Source: an uncultured Clostridia bacterium | GTDB taxonomy: Bacteria > Bacillota > Clostridia > Oscillospirales > Ruminococcaceae | DNA: 33,444 nt | NCBI GenBank assembly: GCA_947588775.1 | Contig: CANPZQ010000002.1 | Span: forward strand, 1-33,444 | Direction of reading: 5' to 3' | Program-made: the position numbers and the translations under genes | Notes under the pieces: model-generated | What the model saw: only the letters and a program-made list of their open reading frames with translations | Told to the model about the DNA's origin: nothing | Databases searched by the model: none | Part shown: in pieces, positions 1 through 7,550 of the stretch | Layout: each line of letters opens with the position of its first letter | Position numbering within the stretch: position 1 is the stretch's first letter

Positions 1-2104
1 GCGAAATCTCCTGATCGTAAAATTCCCTGTAATCCTGCTTCGAGGCAAGCTCGATTATGTGGTGGTCGGGGACATAGGTCTGGATATACGCGACGCCCTT
101 TTCCGCGCCTCTGCCTCCCCTGCCGACGACCTGCGTCAGGAGGGAAAACGTGCGCTCATAGCTTTTGTAGCTTCCCGCAAAGAGCGAGCTGTCAAGGGAA
201 ATAACCCCGACGAGCGTTACCTTCTCGAAATCAAGCCCCTTGGCTATCATCTGGGTGCCGACCATTATGTCGTACCTGCCCTCCTCGAAGTCGCGGAATT
301 TTTCTTCGTAGTGCGCCCGCGAGGAGGTAGTGTCGGCGTCCATGCGAAGTATTCTCGCGCCCGGGAAAAGCTCCGAAAGCTGCTCCTCGATAAGCTGCGT
401 TCCCGCGCCGGAGGTGCGAATGCTCCTTCCTCCGCAGACGGGACAGCTTCCGTCGAATTTCGAGGAATAGCCGCAGTAGTGGCACATAAGCCTGCCGTTG
501 GATTTATGGTATGTCAGCGGCAGAAGGCAGTTCGGGCATTTAATCGCCCCGCGGCAGCCCGAGCATAGCGCAAAGGTATTATACCCGCGCCGGTTGAGTA
601 AAAGTATCGACTGCCTGCCGTTTTTGATGTTTTCGTTGACTGCGCGAATCAAATCCTCGCAAAATTCCGAATAGTTGCCGTTTTCCGCCTCCAAAGACAT
701 ATCCGCGACGACGACCTGCGGAAGAGAAGCGTTGTTGTATCGAGAATTCATCTCAAAAAGGCTGTAGCGGCCGGTTTTCGCGTAATAGTAGCTTTCAAGC
801 GACGGGGTCGCCGACGCCATTAAAAGCACACAGCCGTGGTCGCCGCAGCGTTTTATCGCGACGTCGCGCGCATGGTAGCGAGGCGAGGATTCCGACTTAT
901 ATGTCCCCTCGCCCTCCTCGTCCATGATGATGATTCCGATATTTTTAAGCGGCGCGAAAACCGCGCTGCGGGTGCCGATAACGATTTTCGCCTTTTGGGA
1001 TTTTATCCTCTTGAACTCGTCGAGCCGTTGACCCAGCGAAAGCGCGGAATGCGTAACCGCGACGGTATCGCCGAACGCGGTGCGGAATTTTCCGACAAGC
1101 TGAGGCGTTAATGATATTTCCGGAACGAGCATCAAGGCGGTTTTTCCCTTTTTTAAAACCGAATCGATAAGCTTTATAAAAACAGCCGTCTTGCCGCTTC
1201 CGGTAACGCCGTGCAGGAGCGCGCCGGCGGGCTTTTCGGCGTCGACAAGCTTCATAATCCCCTCATAGGCGGCGTTCTGCTCGTCGGAAAGGACTATTTC
1301 GTCCGGACTTTGGAATTCCCGGGGGATGAAATCGGGCGTGCGGAAGGTTTCGTACTTATATTCCTCCAAAACGCCCTTGTCGAGCATGTTTCGGATAATC
1401 GTCTTTGTTACGCCGACGAAGTAGCAGGTTTCCTTGACGGAGGCGGATGTATTTTCCTCCAAAAATTCCGCGACTAAGCTCTGCTTAGCCGTTAAAGTAT
1501 ATGCCGACGAATCGGAAAGATAGCTGTCCGAAAGCCTGAGCATGGCGACGGTTTCGTCGCCGACGCGCCGCTTTATCTCGTCTGAACGCTCCAAAAGGCC
1601 CTTATCCGCCAGCGAGGAGAGAAGCTTCGGGTCGCTCATTCCGGCAATCATCGAAAAATCCTTCGCGGTTTCGGCGGCAAGAAGCTTTTCGTAAAGCTCC
1701 GCCTCCCTGCCTGTCAAGGGCTCGTCGGCGGTCGGGCGGTTCGGCGAAAGGGTATAGCTTTCGTCGACCGTAACGGAATACCCGGACGGTATAACCGTGC
1801 GAAACGCCTCATAGTAGGTGCAAAACGTTCGCTCCTTGAGCCATCTCACAAGCTCCATCAGCTCGGAGTCAATCAGCGGCTTTCGGTCTATAAGCGAAAG
1901 TATGGGCTTTATGCCCTCCTCGTCCTCGCGCTCGTAGACGCGCATCACAAGCCCGACGCGCTTTGAGTTAGCCCTGCCGAACGGGGCAAGAACCCGCATT
2001 CCAACGTCGAGAACGTCCTTTAAAACCACGGGAACGCGGTAGGTGTATTCGATGTCGAAGCCGTAGGCCGTGCCGGAGAGCGCGACCTTTGCAGCGGTTA
2101 TCAC
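1..2104 (-). CDS. priA: Primosomal protein N' (replication restart helicase PriA), 3' end cut by window edge
   Basis: PriA reloads the replisome at stalled forks as a 3'-5' superfamily 2 helicase. The 701 visible residues begin VITAAKVALSGTAYGFD from a GTG whose GTGA overlaps the rpoZ stop, so translation is probably coupled. Visible in order: N-terminal DNA-binding region, Walker A GVTGSGKT near residue 303, motif II near residue 395 reading DEEGEGTYK, then an eight-cysteine zinc insert (CSGC, CPNC, CHYC, CPVC, about residues 515-560), and helicase motifs GTQMIAKGLDFEKV and QVVGRGGRG. The reading frame is open to the window edge at DYREFYDQEIS, so roughly the last 100 residues are outside. 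The motif II residue is usually H (DEEH) or, in some clostridial proteins as I recall, Q; here it is G. Last visible gene of the yicC operon. Confidence 0.96.
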   Translation of the reverse strand, partial: MITAAKVALSGTAYGFDIEYTYRVPVVLKDVLDVGMRVLAPFGRANSKRVGLVMRVYEREDEEGIKPILSLIDRKPLIDSELMELVRWLKERTFCTYYEAFRTVIPSGYSVTVDESYTLSPNRPTADEPLTGREAELYEKLLAAETAKDFSMIAGMSDPKLLSSLADKGLLERSDEIKRRVGDETVAMLRLSDSYLSDSSAYTLTAKQSLVAEFLEENTSASVKETCYFVGVTKTIIRNMLDKGVLEEYKYETFRTPDFIPREFQSPDEIVLSDEQNAAYEGIMKLVDAEKPAGALLHGVTGSGKTAVFIKLIDSVLKKGKTALMLVPEISLTPQLVGKFRTAFGDTVAVTHSALSLGQRLDEFKRIKSQKAKIVIGTRSAVFAPLKNIGIIIMDEEGEGTYKSESSPRYHARDVAIKRCGDHGCVLLMASATPSLESYYYAKTGRYSLFEMNSRYNNASLPQVVVADMSLEAENGNYSEFCEDLIRAVNENIKNGRQSILLLNRRGYNTFALCSGCRGAIKCPNCLLPLTYHKSNGRLMCHYCGYSSKFDGSCPVCGGRSIRTSGAGTQLIEEQLSELFPGARILRMDADTTSSRAHYEEKFRDFEEGRYDIMVGTQMIAKGLDFEKVTLVGVISLDSSLFAGSYKSYERTFSLLTQVVGRGGRGAEKGVAYIQTYVPDHHIIELASKQDYREFYDQEIS

Positions 2105-2310
2105 TTCTTTTTAAGGGAGGGGTCTTCGCAGAGCCTGTATTCGCCCTTGGCAAACTGCTCGACGGCGGTTTTTACCGGCTTTTCGTCGATTACGGCCTTT
2201 TCCTCATACGCCTCGTCGATTATTTCCCTCGCGCGGCGCGCCACGGCGATAACCAAAGAATAGTTGCTCTCGCCGTTCTTTAAAATCTGTGAGCTTGACG
2301 GTCTTAACAT
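2101..2310 (-). CDS. rpoZ: RNA polymerase omega subunit
   Basis: This 69-residue protein fits the omega subunit, which helps assemble and stabilise RNA polymerase by holding beta'. The family pattern is seen in MLRPSSSQILKNGESNYSLV and in AVARRAREIIDEA, the conserved helix. It starts at ATG inside the last codons of gmk (7-base overlap), with AAGGAG about 10 bases upstream, and its TGA stop overlaps the priA GTG. The position directly after gmk is the normal one in Bacillota. In Bacillus the next gene is coaBC; here priA follows directly. Confidence 0.93.
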   Translation of the reverse strand: MLRPSSSQILKNGESNYSLVIAVARRAREIIDEAYEEKAVIDEKPVKTAVEQFAKGEYRLCEDPSLKKK

Positions 2311-2912
2311 TTTGACAGCACTCCTTCTATTGTATCTGAATTTAACTTTGTCATGCTTTTTGCGGCCTTCATTACCGCCTTTACCTCGGAAACGGCGGCT
2401 TCGAGGTCGTCGTTCACAACGACAAAATCGTAGTTTACCGATTTTTCGATTTCGCTTTTTGCCTCCGCGACCCTTCGGGCTATTACCTCTTCGGAATCGG
2501 TTCCGCGCTTTTCAAGCCTGCGTCGAAGCTCCTTAAGCGACGGCGGGAGAATAAATATTCCCACCGCTTCGGGACACGCGGCCTTGACCTTCATCGCACC
2601 GACCGTTTCTATTTCAAGTATAACGTCGCGGCCCTCACAAAGCCTGTCGAAAACTGGGCCGCGCGGGGTTCCGTAGAGATTTCCGCAAAATTCGGCGTAC
2701 TCTAACATCCCGCCGCCCTCCATCAGCTTTTCAAACGCCGGGCGGTCGATGAAATAGTAGTTCACGCCGTCCGTTTCGCCCTCGCGCGGGGCTCTGGTGG
2801 TCGCCGAAACCGAAAAATGTATCGTCGGGTCGTCGGCAAGAATCCGCGAAACAACGGTTCCCTTTCCCGTTCCCGACGGCGCGGAAATTATAAAAAGCGT
2901 TCCTCTTTTCAT
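2304..2912 (-). CDS. gmk: Guanylate kinase
   Basis: Guanylate kinase phosphorylates GMP (and dGMP) to GDP with ATP in the cytoplasm and supplies GTP and (p)ppGpp precursors. The 202-residue length is typical. The P-loop is SAPSGTGKGT near residues 10-19. The GMP-binding region has SVSATTRAPREGETDGVNYYF and further on LEYAEFCGNLYGTP, both diagnostic; the lid region contains RRLEKRGTDSEEVIARR. The ATG overlaps the stop codon of remA by four bases (ATGA), and the 3' end overlaps rpoZ, so the three are likely translated in coupling. No anomalies seen. Confidence 0.97.
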   Translation of the reverse strand: MKRGTLFIISAPSGTGKGTVVSRILADDPTIHFSVSATTRAPREGETDGVNYYFIDRPAFEKLMEGGGMLEYAEFCGNLYGTPRGPVFDRLCEGRDVILEIETVGAMKVKAACPEAVGIFILPPSLKELRRRLEKRGTDSEEVIARRVAEAKSEIEKSVNYDFVVVNDDLEAAVSEVKAVMKAAKSMTKLNSDTIEGVLSKC

Positions 2913-3148
2913 TCGGGTTCATCCTTTGCTTTAAGTATATATTCCGGCTCCCTTGCCGAGAGAATAACGTGGTCTGAATCCATCACGATGACGGATTTTG
3001 TCTTTTTGCCGTATGTCGCGTCAATCAGAGTGCCGCTGTCGCGGGAATCCTGAATCAGCCTTTTAATAGGCGAGCTCGACGGCTCGACGACCGCGATTAT
3101 CCTTCCCAACGGGACGAAGCAGGAATAGCCGATATTTACAACTTCCAT
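2909..3148 (-). CDS. remA: RemA-family (DUF370) regulatory protein
   Basis: This 79-residue protein belongs to the DUF370/RemA family. In Bacillus subtilis RemA is a DNA-binding activator of biofilm matrix and osmoprotection genes; the target genes here cannot be told from the sequence. Characteristic pieces are MEVVNIGYSCFVPLGRIIAVVEP near the N terminus, PIKRLIQDSRDSGTLIDATYGKKTKSVI in the centre, and a C-terminal DHVILSA segment. It lies between yicC and gmk, exactly as yloC-remA-gmk in Bacillus, and its stop overlaps the gmk start. Membership in the family is clear; the role as matrix regulator is only by analogy. Confidence 0.88.
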   Translation of the reverse strand: MEVVNIGYSCFVPLGRIIAVVEPSSSPIKRLIQDSRDSGTLIDATYGKKTKSVIVMDSDHVILSAREPEYILKAKDEPE

Positions 3149-3160
3149 AAAAAGCCTCCG

Positions 3161-4039
3161 CTATTCGATATTCTGGAGCTGCTCGCGGATTTTTTCCACG
3201 GCGGCTTTCATGTTCAGAACGAGCTTTGTGACGGCGATGTCGTTGCACTTCGAGCCCATCGTGTTTACCTCGCGGTTGAACTCCTGAATAAGAAAATCAA
3301 GCCTCTTTCCAATCGGTCCGTCCTCCTCAAGAAGCCCGCGGCACTGGCAGATATGGCTCTTTAAGCGAACCGTTTCCTCGTCGACGGCAATTTTGTCGGC
3401 AAAAATCGCGGCCTCGGTGAGAATCCGCTGCTCGTCGGCGTTTTTGTCCTCCAAAACCTCGGAAATCTTTTTATATAGCCGCTCGCGGTATGCGGCGACG
3501 GTTTCCGGGGAGCGGCGTTCGACCTCCGCGACGTCAGAGCTTATTTCGTCGAGCTTTGAAATTATGTCGGATTTAAGCTTTTCGCCCTCGGCCGCGCGCA
3601 TCGCCAAAAAGCCGTCGAGGGCCTCGGAAGCGGTTTCGGAAACCTGCGCCCAAAGCTCCTCCTCGTCCTCCTCGGCTTTTTTAACGGTGAACGCGTCGGG
3701 AATCCGAAGAAGGTGGGAAAGCGCGAGGTCGTCGGGGATATTGAAGCTTTCGCCGGCCTCGCGGAGCGCGGCGACGTAGCGGCCGATGATTTCGCGGTTC
3801 GGCTCGACCGTTCCGGAGGGGTCGCCGGTATCGGTGACGGTAACGAACGCTTCGGTCTTGCCGCGGTTTATTTTTTCGGAGCATAGCTTTTTAAGGCGTT
3901 CCTCCATGAATGTATACTGCCGCGGCGTGCGCGCGGTGAATTCAAAAAAGCGGTGGTTTACGGCCTTTATCTCGACGGTGATTTCGCGGGTATCGAATAC
4001 CTTCGCCGCCCTGCCGTAGCCGGTCATGCTTTTCGGCAT
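3161..4039 (-). CDS. YicC/YloC family endoribonuclease-like protein
   Basis: A 292-residue YicC/YloC family protein. Family members have been reported as endoribonucleases acting in small-RNA or mRNA turnover; the exact substrate here is unknown. The N terminus is the diagnostic MPKSMTGYGRA and the C-terminal DUF1732 region contains DKIAVDEETVRLKSH and LDFLIQEFNREVNTMGSK. I chose the ATG at 4039, because AGAAAGGA lies about nine bases upstream; an in-frame GTG at 4060 lies on the wrong side of this site. First gene of the yicC-remA-gmk-rpoZ-priA operon, transcribed from the promoter at 4082-4110. Confidence 0.93.
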   Translation of the reverse strand: MPKSMTGYGRAAKVFDTREITVEIKAVNHRFFEFTARTPRQYTFMEERLKKLCSEKINRGKTEAFVTVTDTGDPSGTVEPNREIIGRYVAALREAGESFNIPDDLALSHLLRIPDAFTVKKAEEDEEELWAQVSETASEALDGFLAMRAAEGEKLKSDIISKLDEISSDVAEVERRSPETVAAYRERLYKKISEVLEDKNADEQRILTEAAIFADKIAVDEETVRLKSHICQCRGLLEEDGPIGKRLDFLIQEFNREVNTMGSKCNDIAVTKLVLNMKAAVEKIREQLQNIE

Positions 4040-4081
4040 TAAAAACAGTCCTTTCTGCACGGTTATCCATAATCAAAGTTC

Positions 4082-4110
4082 AGTATAGCACATTTTTGAA
4101 AATAAAGCAA
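4082..4110 (-). promoter_or_regulatory. Sigma-A type promoter of the yicC operon
   Basis: On the minus strand TTGCTT (4105-4110) and TATACT (4082-4087) are separated by 17 bases. The ATG of yicC is about 43 bases beyond the -10 box. Only the consensus match supports this. Confidence 0.7.
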
Positions 4111-4193
4111 GTTTTTTGACAAAAATTAAAGGTTACATTTTTGTAACACCGCGTCCACGCGCTCTACGCATCTATCCAATAAAAGCGCGGGTA

Positions 4194-4222
4194 TTTACAA
4201 AGCCGAAAAAATATGATAAAAT
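4194..4222 (+). promoter_or_regulatory. Probable promoter of the HD-domain gene
   Basis: TTTACA (4194-4199) and TAAAAT (4217-4222) are 17 bases apart, about 30 bases before the start at 4251. A second -35-like TTGACA at 4116-4121 has no well-spaced -10 box (TTGTAA after 19 bases), so I prefer the downstream pair. Confidence 0.5.
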
Positions 4223-4250
4223 ATTCCCAAACCGCGAGAGGAGATTTGCA

Positions 4251-4850
4251 ATGGCGAACGAAACAAAGGAAAGATTCATTGAAATATACACGCGCGAAAT
4301 TAAGCGCGACGGAGCGGACAGACTGCTTGATTTTTTGCAGCAAAAGTGCGATTTTTTCACCGCGCCCGCTTCCACCCGCTTTCACTGCTCCTATGAGGGC
4401 GGGCTCTGCGAGCACAGCCTCAACGTCTACGACTGTCTGAGGTCCTACCTCGACTCCGACCGGGCAAAAAACACCTTCGGGCTCGACTTTTCCGACGAAT
4501 CGGTCGCGATTGTGTCGCTTTTGCATGACGTTTGCAAGATAAACACCTACCGCACGTCGATGCGAAACGTAAAGGACGACAAAACCGGGATTTGGTCGAG
4601 GGTCCCATACTACGAATACAACGACACCCTCCCCTACGGCCACGGCGAGAAGTCGGTTTACATAGTTTCCGGCTTTATGAGGCTCACGCGCGACGAGGCT
4701 ATGGCGATAAGGTGGCACATGGGCTTTTCGGGAACCGAGGATCAAAAGCTCGTCGGAAACGCCCTGAGAATGTACCCCCTCGCGATGGCACTGATGATTG
4801 CGGACTGCGAGGCCTCGACATTTGTCGAGGAAAGAGCGGAGAAAAAGTAA
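4251..4850 (+). CDS. HD-domain phosphohydrolase family protein
   Basis: A 199-residue protein with HD-superfamily metal ligands: HCSYEGGLCEHSLNVYDCL near residues 43-61 and the signature VSLLHDVCKI near residues 85-94, followed by the helical segments typical of the fold (IRWHMGF, MALMIADCEAS). HD proteins hydrolyse phosphate esters of nucleotides or nucleic acids; nothing identifies the substrate. The start is the ATG at 4251, preceded by GAGAGGAGA; the reading frame stays open upstream but lacks a ribosome binding site there. It stands alone on the plus strand between two minus-strand operons, divergent from yicC, and ends at a bidirectional terminator. Confidence 0.85.
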   Translation: MANETKERFIEIYTREIKRDGADRLLDFLQQKCDFFTAPASTRFHCSYEGGLCEHSLNVYDCLRSYLDSDRAKNTFGLDFSDESVAIVSLLHDVCKINTYRTSMRNVKDDKTGIWSRVPYYEYNDTLPYGHGEKSVYIVSGFMRLTRDEAMAIRWHMGFSGTEDQKLVGNALRMYPLAMALMIADCEASTFVEERAEKK

Positions 4851-4863
4851 ATTGAAAAATTTA

Positions 4864-4890
4864 AACCCCGGGATAGCCCCGGGGTTAATT
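4864..4890. terminator. Bidirectional intrinsic terminator
   Basis: AACCCCGG (4864-4871) pairs with CCGGGGTT (4879-4886) around a 7-base loop. A T-rich tract follows on the plus side (AATTTTAT) and on the minus side (TAAATTTTTC), so it can end both the HD gene and the asnS operon, which converge here. Confidence 0.75.
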
Positions 4891-5082
4891 TTATCTGTCG
4901 GATTTTCTCAGGAAATATACTGCGGCCGCAAAGCTTATAACCGCGCAGACGGCGAGGGCGATTAAAACCCACGTCGATTCCGACTCCCCTACCATGTCGG
5001 TAAGGCCGATAAAAAGTCCGAGCGCAAGCTGTATTGCGGAAGAAACGAATATAAGAATCGATATAAGGCGGTAACGGTTCAT
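4891..5082 (-). CDS. Small two-TM membrane protein, unknown
   Basis: A 63-residue hypothetical protein with two hydrophobic stretches, roughly residues 6-25 (LISILIFVSSAIQLALGLFI) and 38-57 (TWVLIALAVCAVISFAAAVY), joined by an acidic loop (DMVGESES) and ending in RKSDR. The positive ends suggest both termini in the cytoplasm. It starts 12 bases after the asnS stop, and its ribosome binding site (GAGGAAG) overlaps the TGA of asnS, so it is probably translationally coupled to it. I do not recognise a family; a link with asparaginyl-tRNA synthesis is not implied by anything but position. Confidence 0.7.
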   Translation of the reverse strand: MNRYRLISILIFVSSAIQLALGLFIGLTDMVGESESTWVLIALAVCAVISFAAAVYFLRKSDR

Positions 5083-5094
5083 TTTTTCGCTTCC

Positions 5095-6483
5095 TCAGAA
5101 TTTAAGATTCTTGGGCGTTCTCGAATATGCCTGAACGTCGCGGATATTCGCGACCCCCGTGACGTACATAAGGAGCCTTTCAAGCCCGAGGCCGAAGCCG
5201 GAATGCACCACTCCGCCGTATCTTCTCAAATCGAGATACCAGTCGAGGGTTTCCTTTTCCATCTTAAGCTCGTCCATGCGCTTATCCAGAAGCTCGAAGC
5301 TCTCCTCGCGCTGAGAGCCGCCAATCAGCTCCCCTACCCCCGGAACCAGAAGGTCGCAGGCGGCGACGGTCTTTCCGTCGGGGTTGAGCTTCATGTAAAA
5401 CGCCTTGATGTCCTTCGGGAAGTCAATCAGGAAAACGGGTCCCTTCGCTATCTGCTCGCAGATATATACCTCATGCTCCTTGTTGAAGTCCATTCCCCAC
5501 GAAACCGGGTTTTCAAACTTAACGCCGCTTTTAATCAGCGCGTCGACGGCCTCGGTATAGGTGATTACCTTGAAATCGGAGGAAGCGACGGTTTTAAGCT
5601 TTTCGATTAAATCATGCTTCTCGGCGACGAAATTGTTGAGGAACTCCAGCTCGTCGGGGCAGCTTTTCAGCACGTCGTTGATGACGTATTTAAGCATCGC
5701 CTCCATCACGGCCATATCGCCCTTAAGGTCGCAAAACGCCATTTCCGGCTCAATCATCCAGAATTCGGAGGCATGGTAGGGCGTATTTGAGTTTTCGGCG
5801 CGGAACGTCGGGCCGAAGGTATAAACCTTACCGAAAGCGAGCGCGAACGGCTCGACATGCAGCTGTCCCGAAACGGTGAGGCAGGCGTGCTTGCCGAAAA
5901 AGTCCTCGGCGTAGTTTCCGTCCTCGCGGGTGGTAACGGTGAAGCATTCGCCCGCGCCCTCGGCGTCGTTTCCGGTTATAATCGGGGTGTGGATATAGGT
6001 GAAGCCGTTTTGGCGGAAGAATTCATGAAGGCTCTGCGAAACGACGGAGCGGATTCTGAACACCGCCATAAAGGTGTTGGTCTTTGGCCTTAAATGCGGG
6101 ATTTCGCGCAAAAATTCGAGGCTGTGGCGTTTTTTCTGCATGGGATACGTAGCGTCGCAGTCGCCCAAAAGCTCGATTTCTGACGCGTTGATTTCAAAGG
6201 GCTGCTTTGCGCCCTCTGTTATAACGAGCCTTCCGGTTACGCGGACGGAGCAGCCGGTCAGAAGCTTTGAAACGTCGGCGTAGTTGGAAAGCTTATCCTC
6301 CTCGTAGACAATCTGGCAGTTATTGAACGACGAGCCGTCGTTTAGGGCGATAAAGCCGATTTTATTGGACGAGCGGTTGGTTCTTATCCAGCCCTCAAGG
6401 GTAATTTCGGCCCCCGATACAAGGCTGCCGTCCGGCTTTTCGCCGCGGACGCTTTTATAAATACTGTCAATCAGGTATTTCAA
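5095..6483 (-). CDS. asnS: Asparagine--tRNA ligase
   Basis: This class IIb aminoacyl-tRNA synthetase charges tRNA-Asn with asparagine and ATP. The 462 residues contain an N-terminal OB-fold anticodon-binding domain (ITLEGWIRTNRSSNKIGFIALNDGS, about residues 27-52), motif 2 (GPTFRAENSNTPYHASEFWMIEPE, about residues 224-247) and motif 3 (GFGLGLERLLMYVTG, about residues 431-445) followed by NIRDVQAYSR. The length and the YHASEFWMIEPE signature fit AsnS rather than AspS. The start is a TTG at 6483 with AAAAAGGAGT about eight bases upstream; no better ATG is available. It has its own strong promoter at 6516-6544 and is followed by a coupled small membrane protein. Confidence 0.96.
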   Translation of the reverse strand: MKYLIDSIYKSVRGEKPDGSLVSGAEITLEGWIRTNRSSNKIGFIALNDGSSFNNCQIVYEEDKLSNYADVSKLLTGCSVRVTGRLVITEGAKQPFEINASEIELLGDCDATYPMQKKRHSLEFLREIPHLRPKTNTFMAVFRIRSVVSQSLHEFFRQNGFTYIHTPIITGNDAEGAGECFTVTTREDGNYAEDFFGKHACLTVSGQLHVEPFALAFGKVYTFGPTFRAENSNTPYHASEFWMIEPEMAFCDLKGDMAVMEAMLKYVINDVLKSCPDELEFLNNFVAEKHDLIEKLKTVASSDFKVITYTEAVDALIKSGVKFENPVSWGMDFNKEHEVYICEQIAKGPVFLIDFPKDIKAFYMKLNPDGKTVAACDLLVPGVGELIGGSQREESFELLDKRMDELKMEKETLDWYLDLRRYGGVVHSGFGLGLERLLMYVTGVANIRDVQAYSRTPKNLKF

Positions 6484-6515
6484 ATCAATGACTCCTTTTT
6501 TCCGTAATTAAGGAT

Positions 6516-6544
6516 ATTATAGTATCGCCCGAAAAAATTGTCAA
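6516..6544 (-). promoter_or_regulatory. Consensus promoter of asnS
   Basis: On the minus strand TTGACA (6539-6544) and TATAAT (6516-6521) both match consensus fully, 17 bases apart. Transcription would begin near 6509, about 26 bases before the TTG start. The leader is too short for a T-box, so no tRNA-sensing riboswitch is present. Confidence 0.88.
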
Positions 6545-6577
6545 GTGCCGCCGCATATTTTTTTCGCAAATCCGGCT

Positions 6578-7444
6578 TCAATGCGCCGCGCCGCTCTTTG
6601 AAAGCTCCTCGCAGAGGGCGGCGAAGTCCTCGCCGCGAAGCTGTTCGGGGCGGGCGGTCGGGGAAATCCCCGCGCTTTTAAGAACCTCCGACGCCGCGGC
6701 CTTATCAATCCCCAAAGAGCCCGAAAGCGCGTTTAAAAGCGTTTTTCTGCGCATTGTGAAAACTCCCCTGACGATTTTAAAATACAGCTTTTCGTCGGCG
6801 ACCTGCGGGAGGGTTTTTCGGATATTCAAGCGGATAACCTCGCTGTCGACGTTCGGCGAAGGCATGAAGCTTCCCCTGCCGACCGAAAAGAGCTTTTCCG
6901 GCTCGGAATAAAACCTCACCGCCGCTGTAACCGCTCCCGCCTCGCGGGTTCCCAACGGCGCGCAGAGCCTGTCCGCCGCCTCTCGCTGAACCATAGTCGT
7001 GACGGATTCCACCGGCAGGCGGTCCTCCAAAAGCTTCATTACTACGGGAGAAGTGATATAATACGGAAGGTTTGCGCAGACCGTCACCGGCATTCCGTCA
7101 AATTCCTCCGCCAAAAGCTTATTCAAATCGAGCTTTAAAACGTCGGCGTTTATGATTTTCAGGTTTTTGTGCTCCGAAAGCGTTTCGGAAAGTATCGGCA
7201 AAAGGCGGCCGTCGAGCTCGACTGCGACGACTTTTTTCGCGTTTTTGCAAAGCTCGTTCGTCAGAACCCCTATCCCGGGGCCGATTTCCAAAACGCCGCC
7301 GTCGGGACGCGCTCCGCCGAGCTCGGCAATCCTCGGGCAAACCGACGGGTTTATCAGAAAATTCTGGCCGAGGCGTTTTGAAAACGTAAAGCCGTGCCGC
7401 GAAAGTATCTTTTTTATAACGGCGGGGTCGTATAAATTGTCCAT
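6578..7444 (-). CDS. rsmA: 16S rRNA (adenine1518/1519-N6)-dimethyltransferase
   Basis: RsmA (KsgA) dimethylates two adjacent adenines in the 3'-terminal helix of 16S rRNA with SAM, a late step of 30S assembly. The 288 residues contain the family signatures SKRLGQNFLINP near residue 22, SAM motif I LEIGPGIGVLTNEL near residue 52, and the catalytic NLPYYITSPVVMKLL near residue 125; the C-terminal domain holds the helical rRNA-contacting region. The ATG at 7444 has AAAGGAG seven bases upstream and a consensus promoter further up. It is a single-gene unit divergent from the methyltransferase gene. Confidence 0.96.
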   Translation of the reverse strand: MDNLYDPAVIKKILSRHGFTFSKRLGQNFLINPSVCPRIAELGGARPDGGVLEIGPGIGVLTNELCKNAKKVVAVELDGRLLPILSETLSEHKNLKIINADVLKLDLNKLLAEEFDGMPVTVCANLPYYITSPVVMKLLEDRLPVESVTTMVQREAADRLCAPLGTREAGAVTAAVRFYSEPEKLFSVGRGSFMPSPNVDSEVIRLNIRKTLPQVADEKLYFKIVRGVFTMRRKTLLNALSGSLGIDKAAASEVLKSAGISPTARPEQLRGEDFAALCEELSKSGAAH

Positions 7445-7470
7445 AGCGCGCTCCTTTTCGGGTTTGGGAT

Positions 7471-7499
7471 ATTATAGCACAGAGTTTTGTCGCAGTCAA
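7471..7499 (-). promoter_or_regulatory. Promoter of rsmA
   Basis: TTGACT (7494-7499) and TATAAT (7471-7476) on the minus strand, 17 bases apart. Its -35 box lies one base away from the -35 box of the divergent promoter. Confidence 0.85.
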
Positions 7500-7500
7500 G

Positions 7501-7529
7501 TTGACATAGCGGCGGCGTTGTGTTAAAAT
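7501..7529 (+). promoter_or_regulatory. Promoter of the class I methyltransferase gene
   Basis: TTGACA (7501-7506) and TAAAAT (7524-7529) on the plus strand, 17 bases apart, giving a leader of about 15 bases before ATG 7551. The -35 box abuts that of the rsmA promoter. Confidence 0.8.
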
Positions 7530-7550
7530 GGCTTAAACGGAGGGATTTTC

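Noticed and set aside
4116..4146. TTGACA at 4116 as the promoter of the HD-domain gene
   Set aside because: The only -10-like sequence (TTGTAA) is 19 bases away and weak; the pair at 4194-4222 fits better.
6484..6510. T-box riboswitch ahead of asnS
   Set aside because: The predicted leader is about 26 bases, far too short for a T-box, and no T-box core sequence is present.
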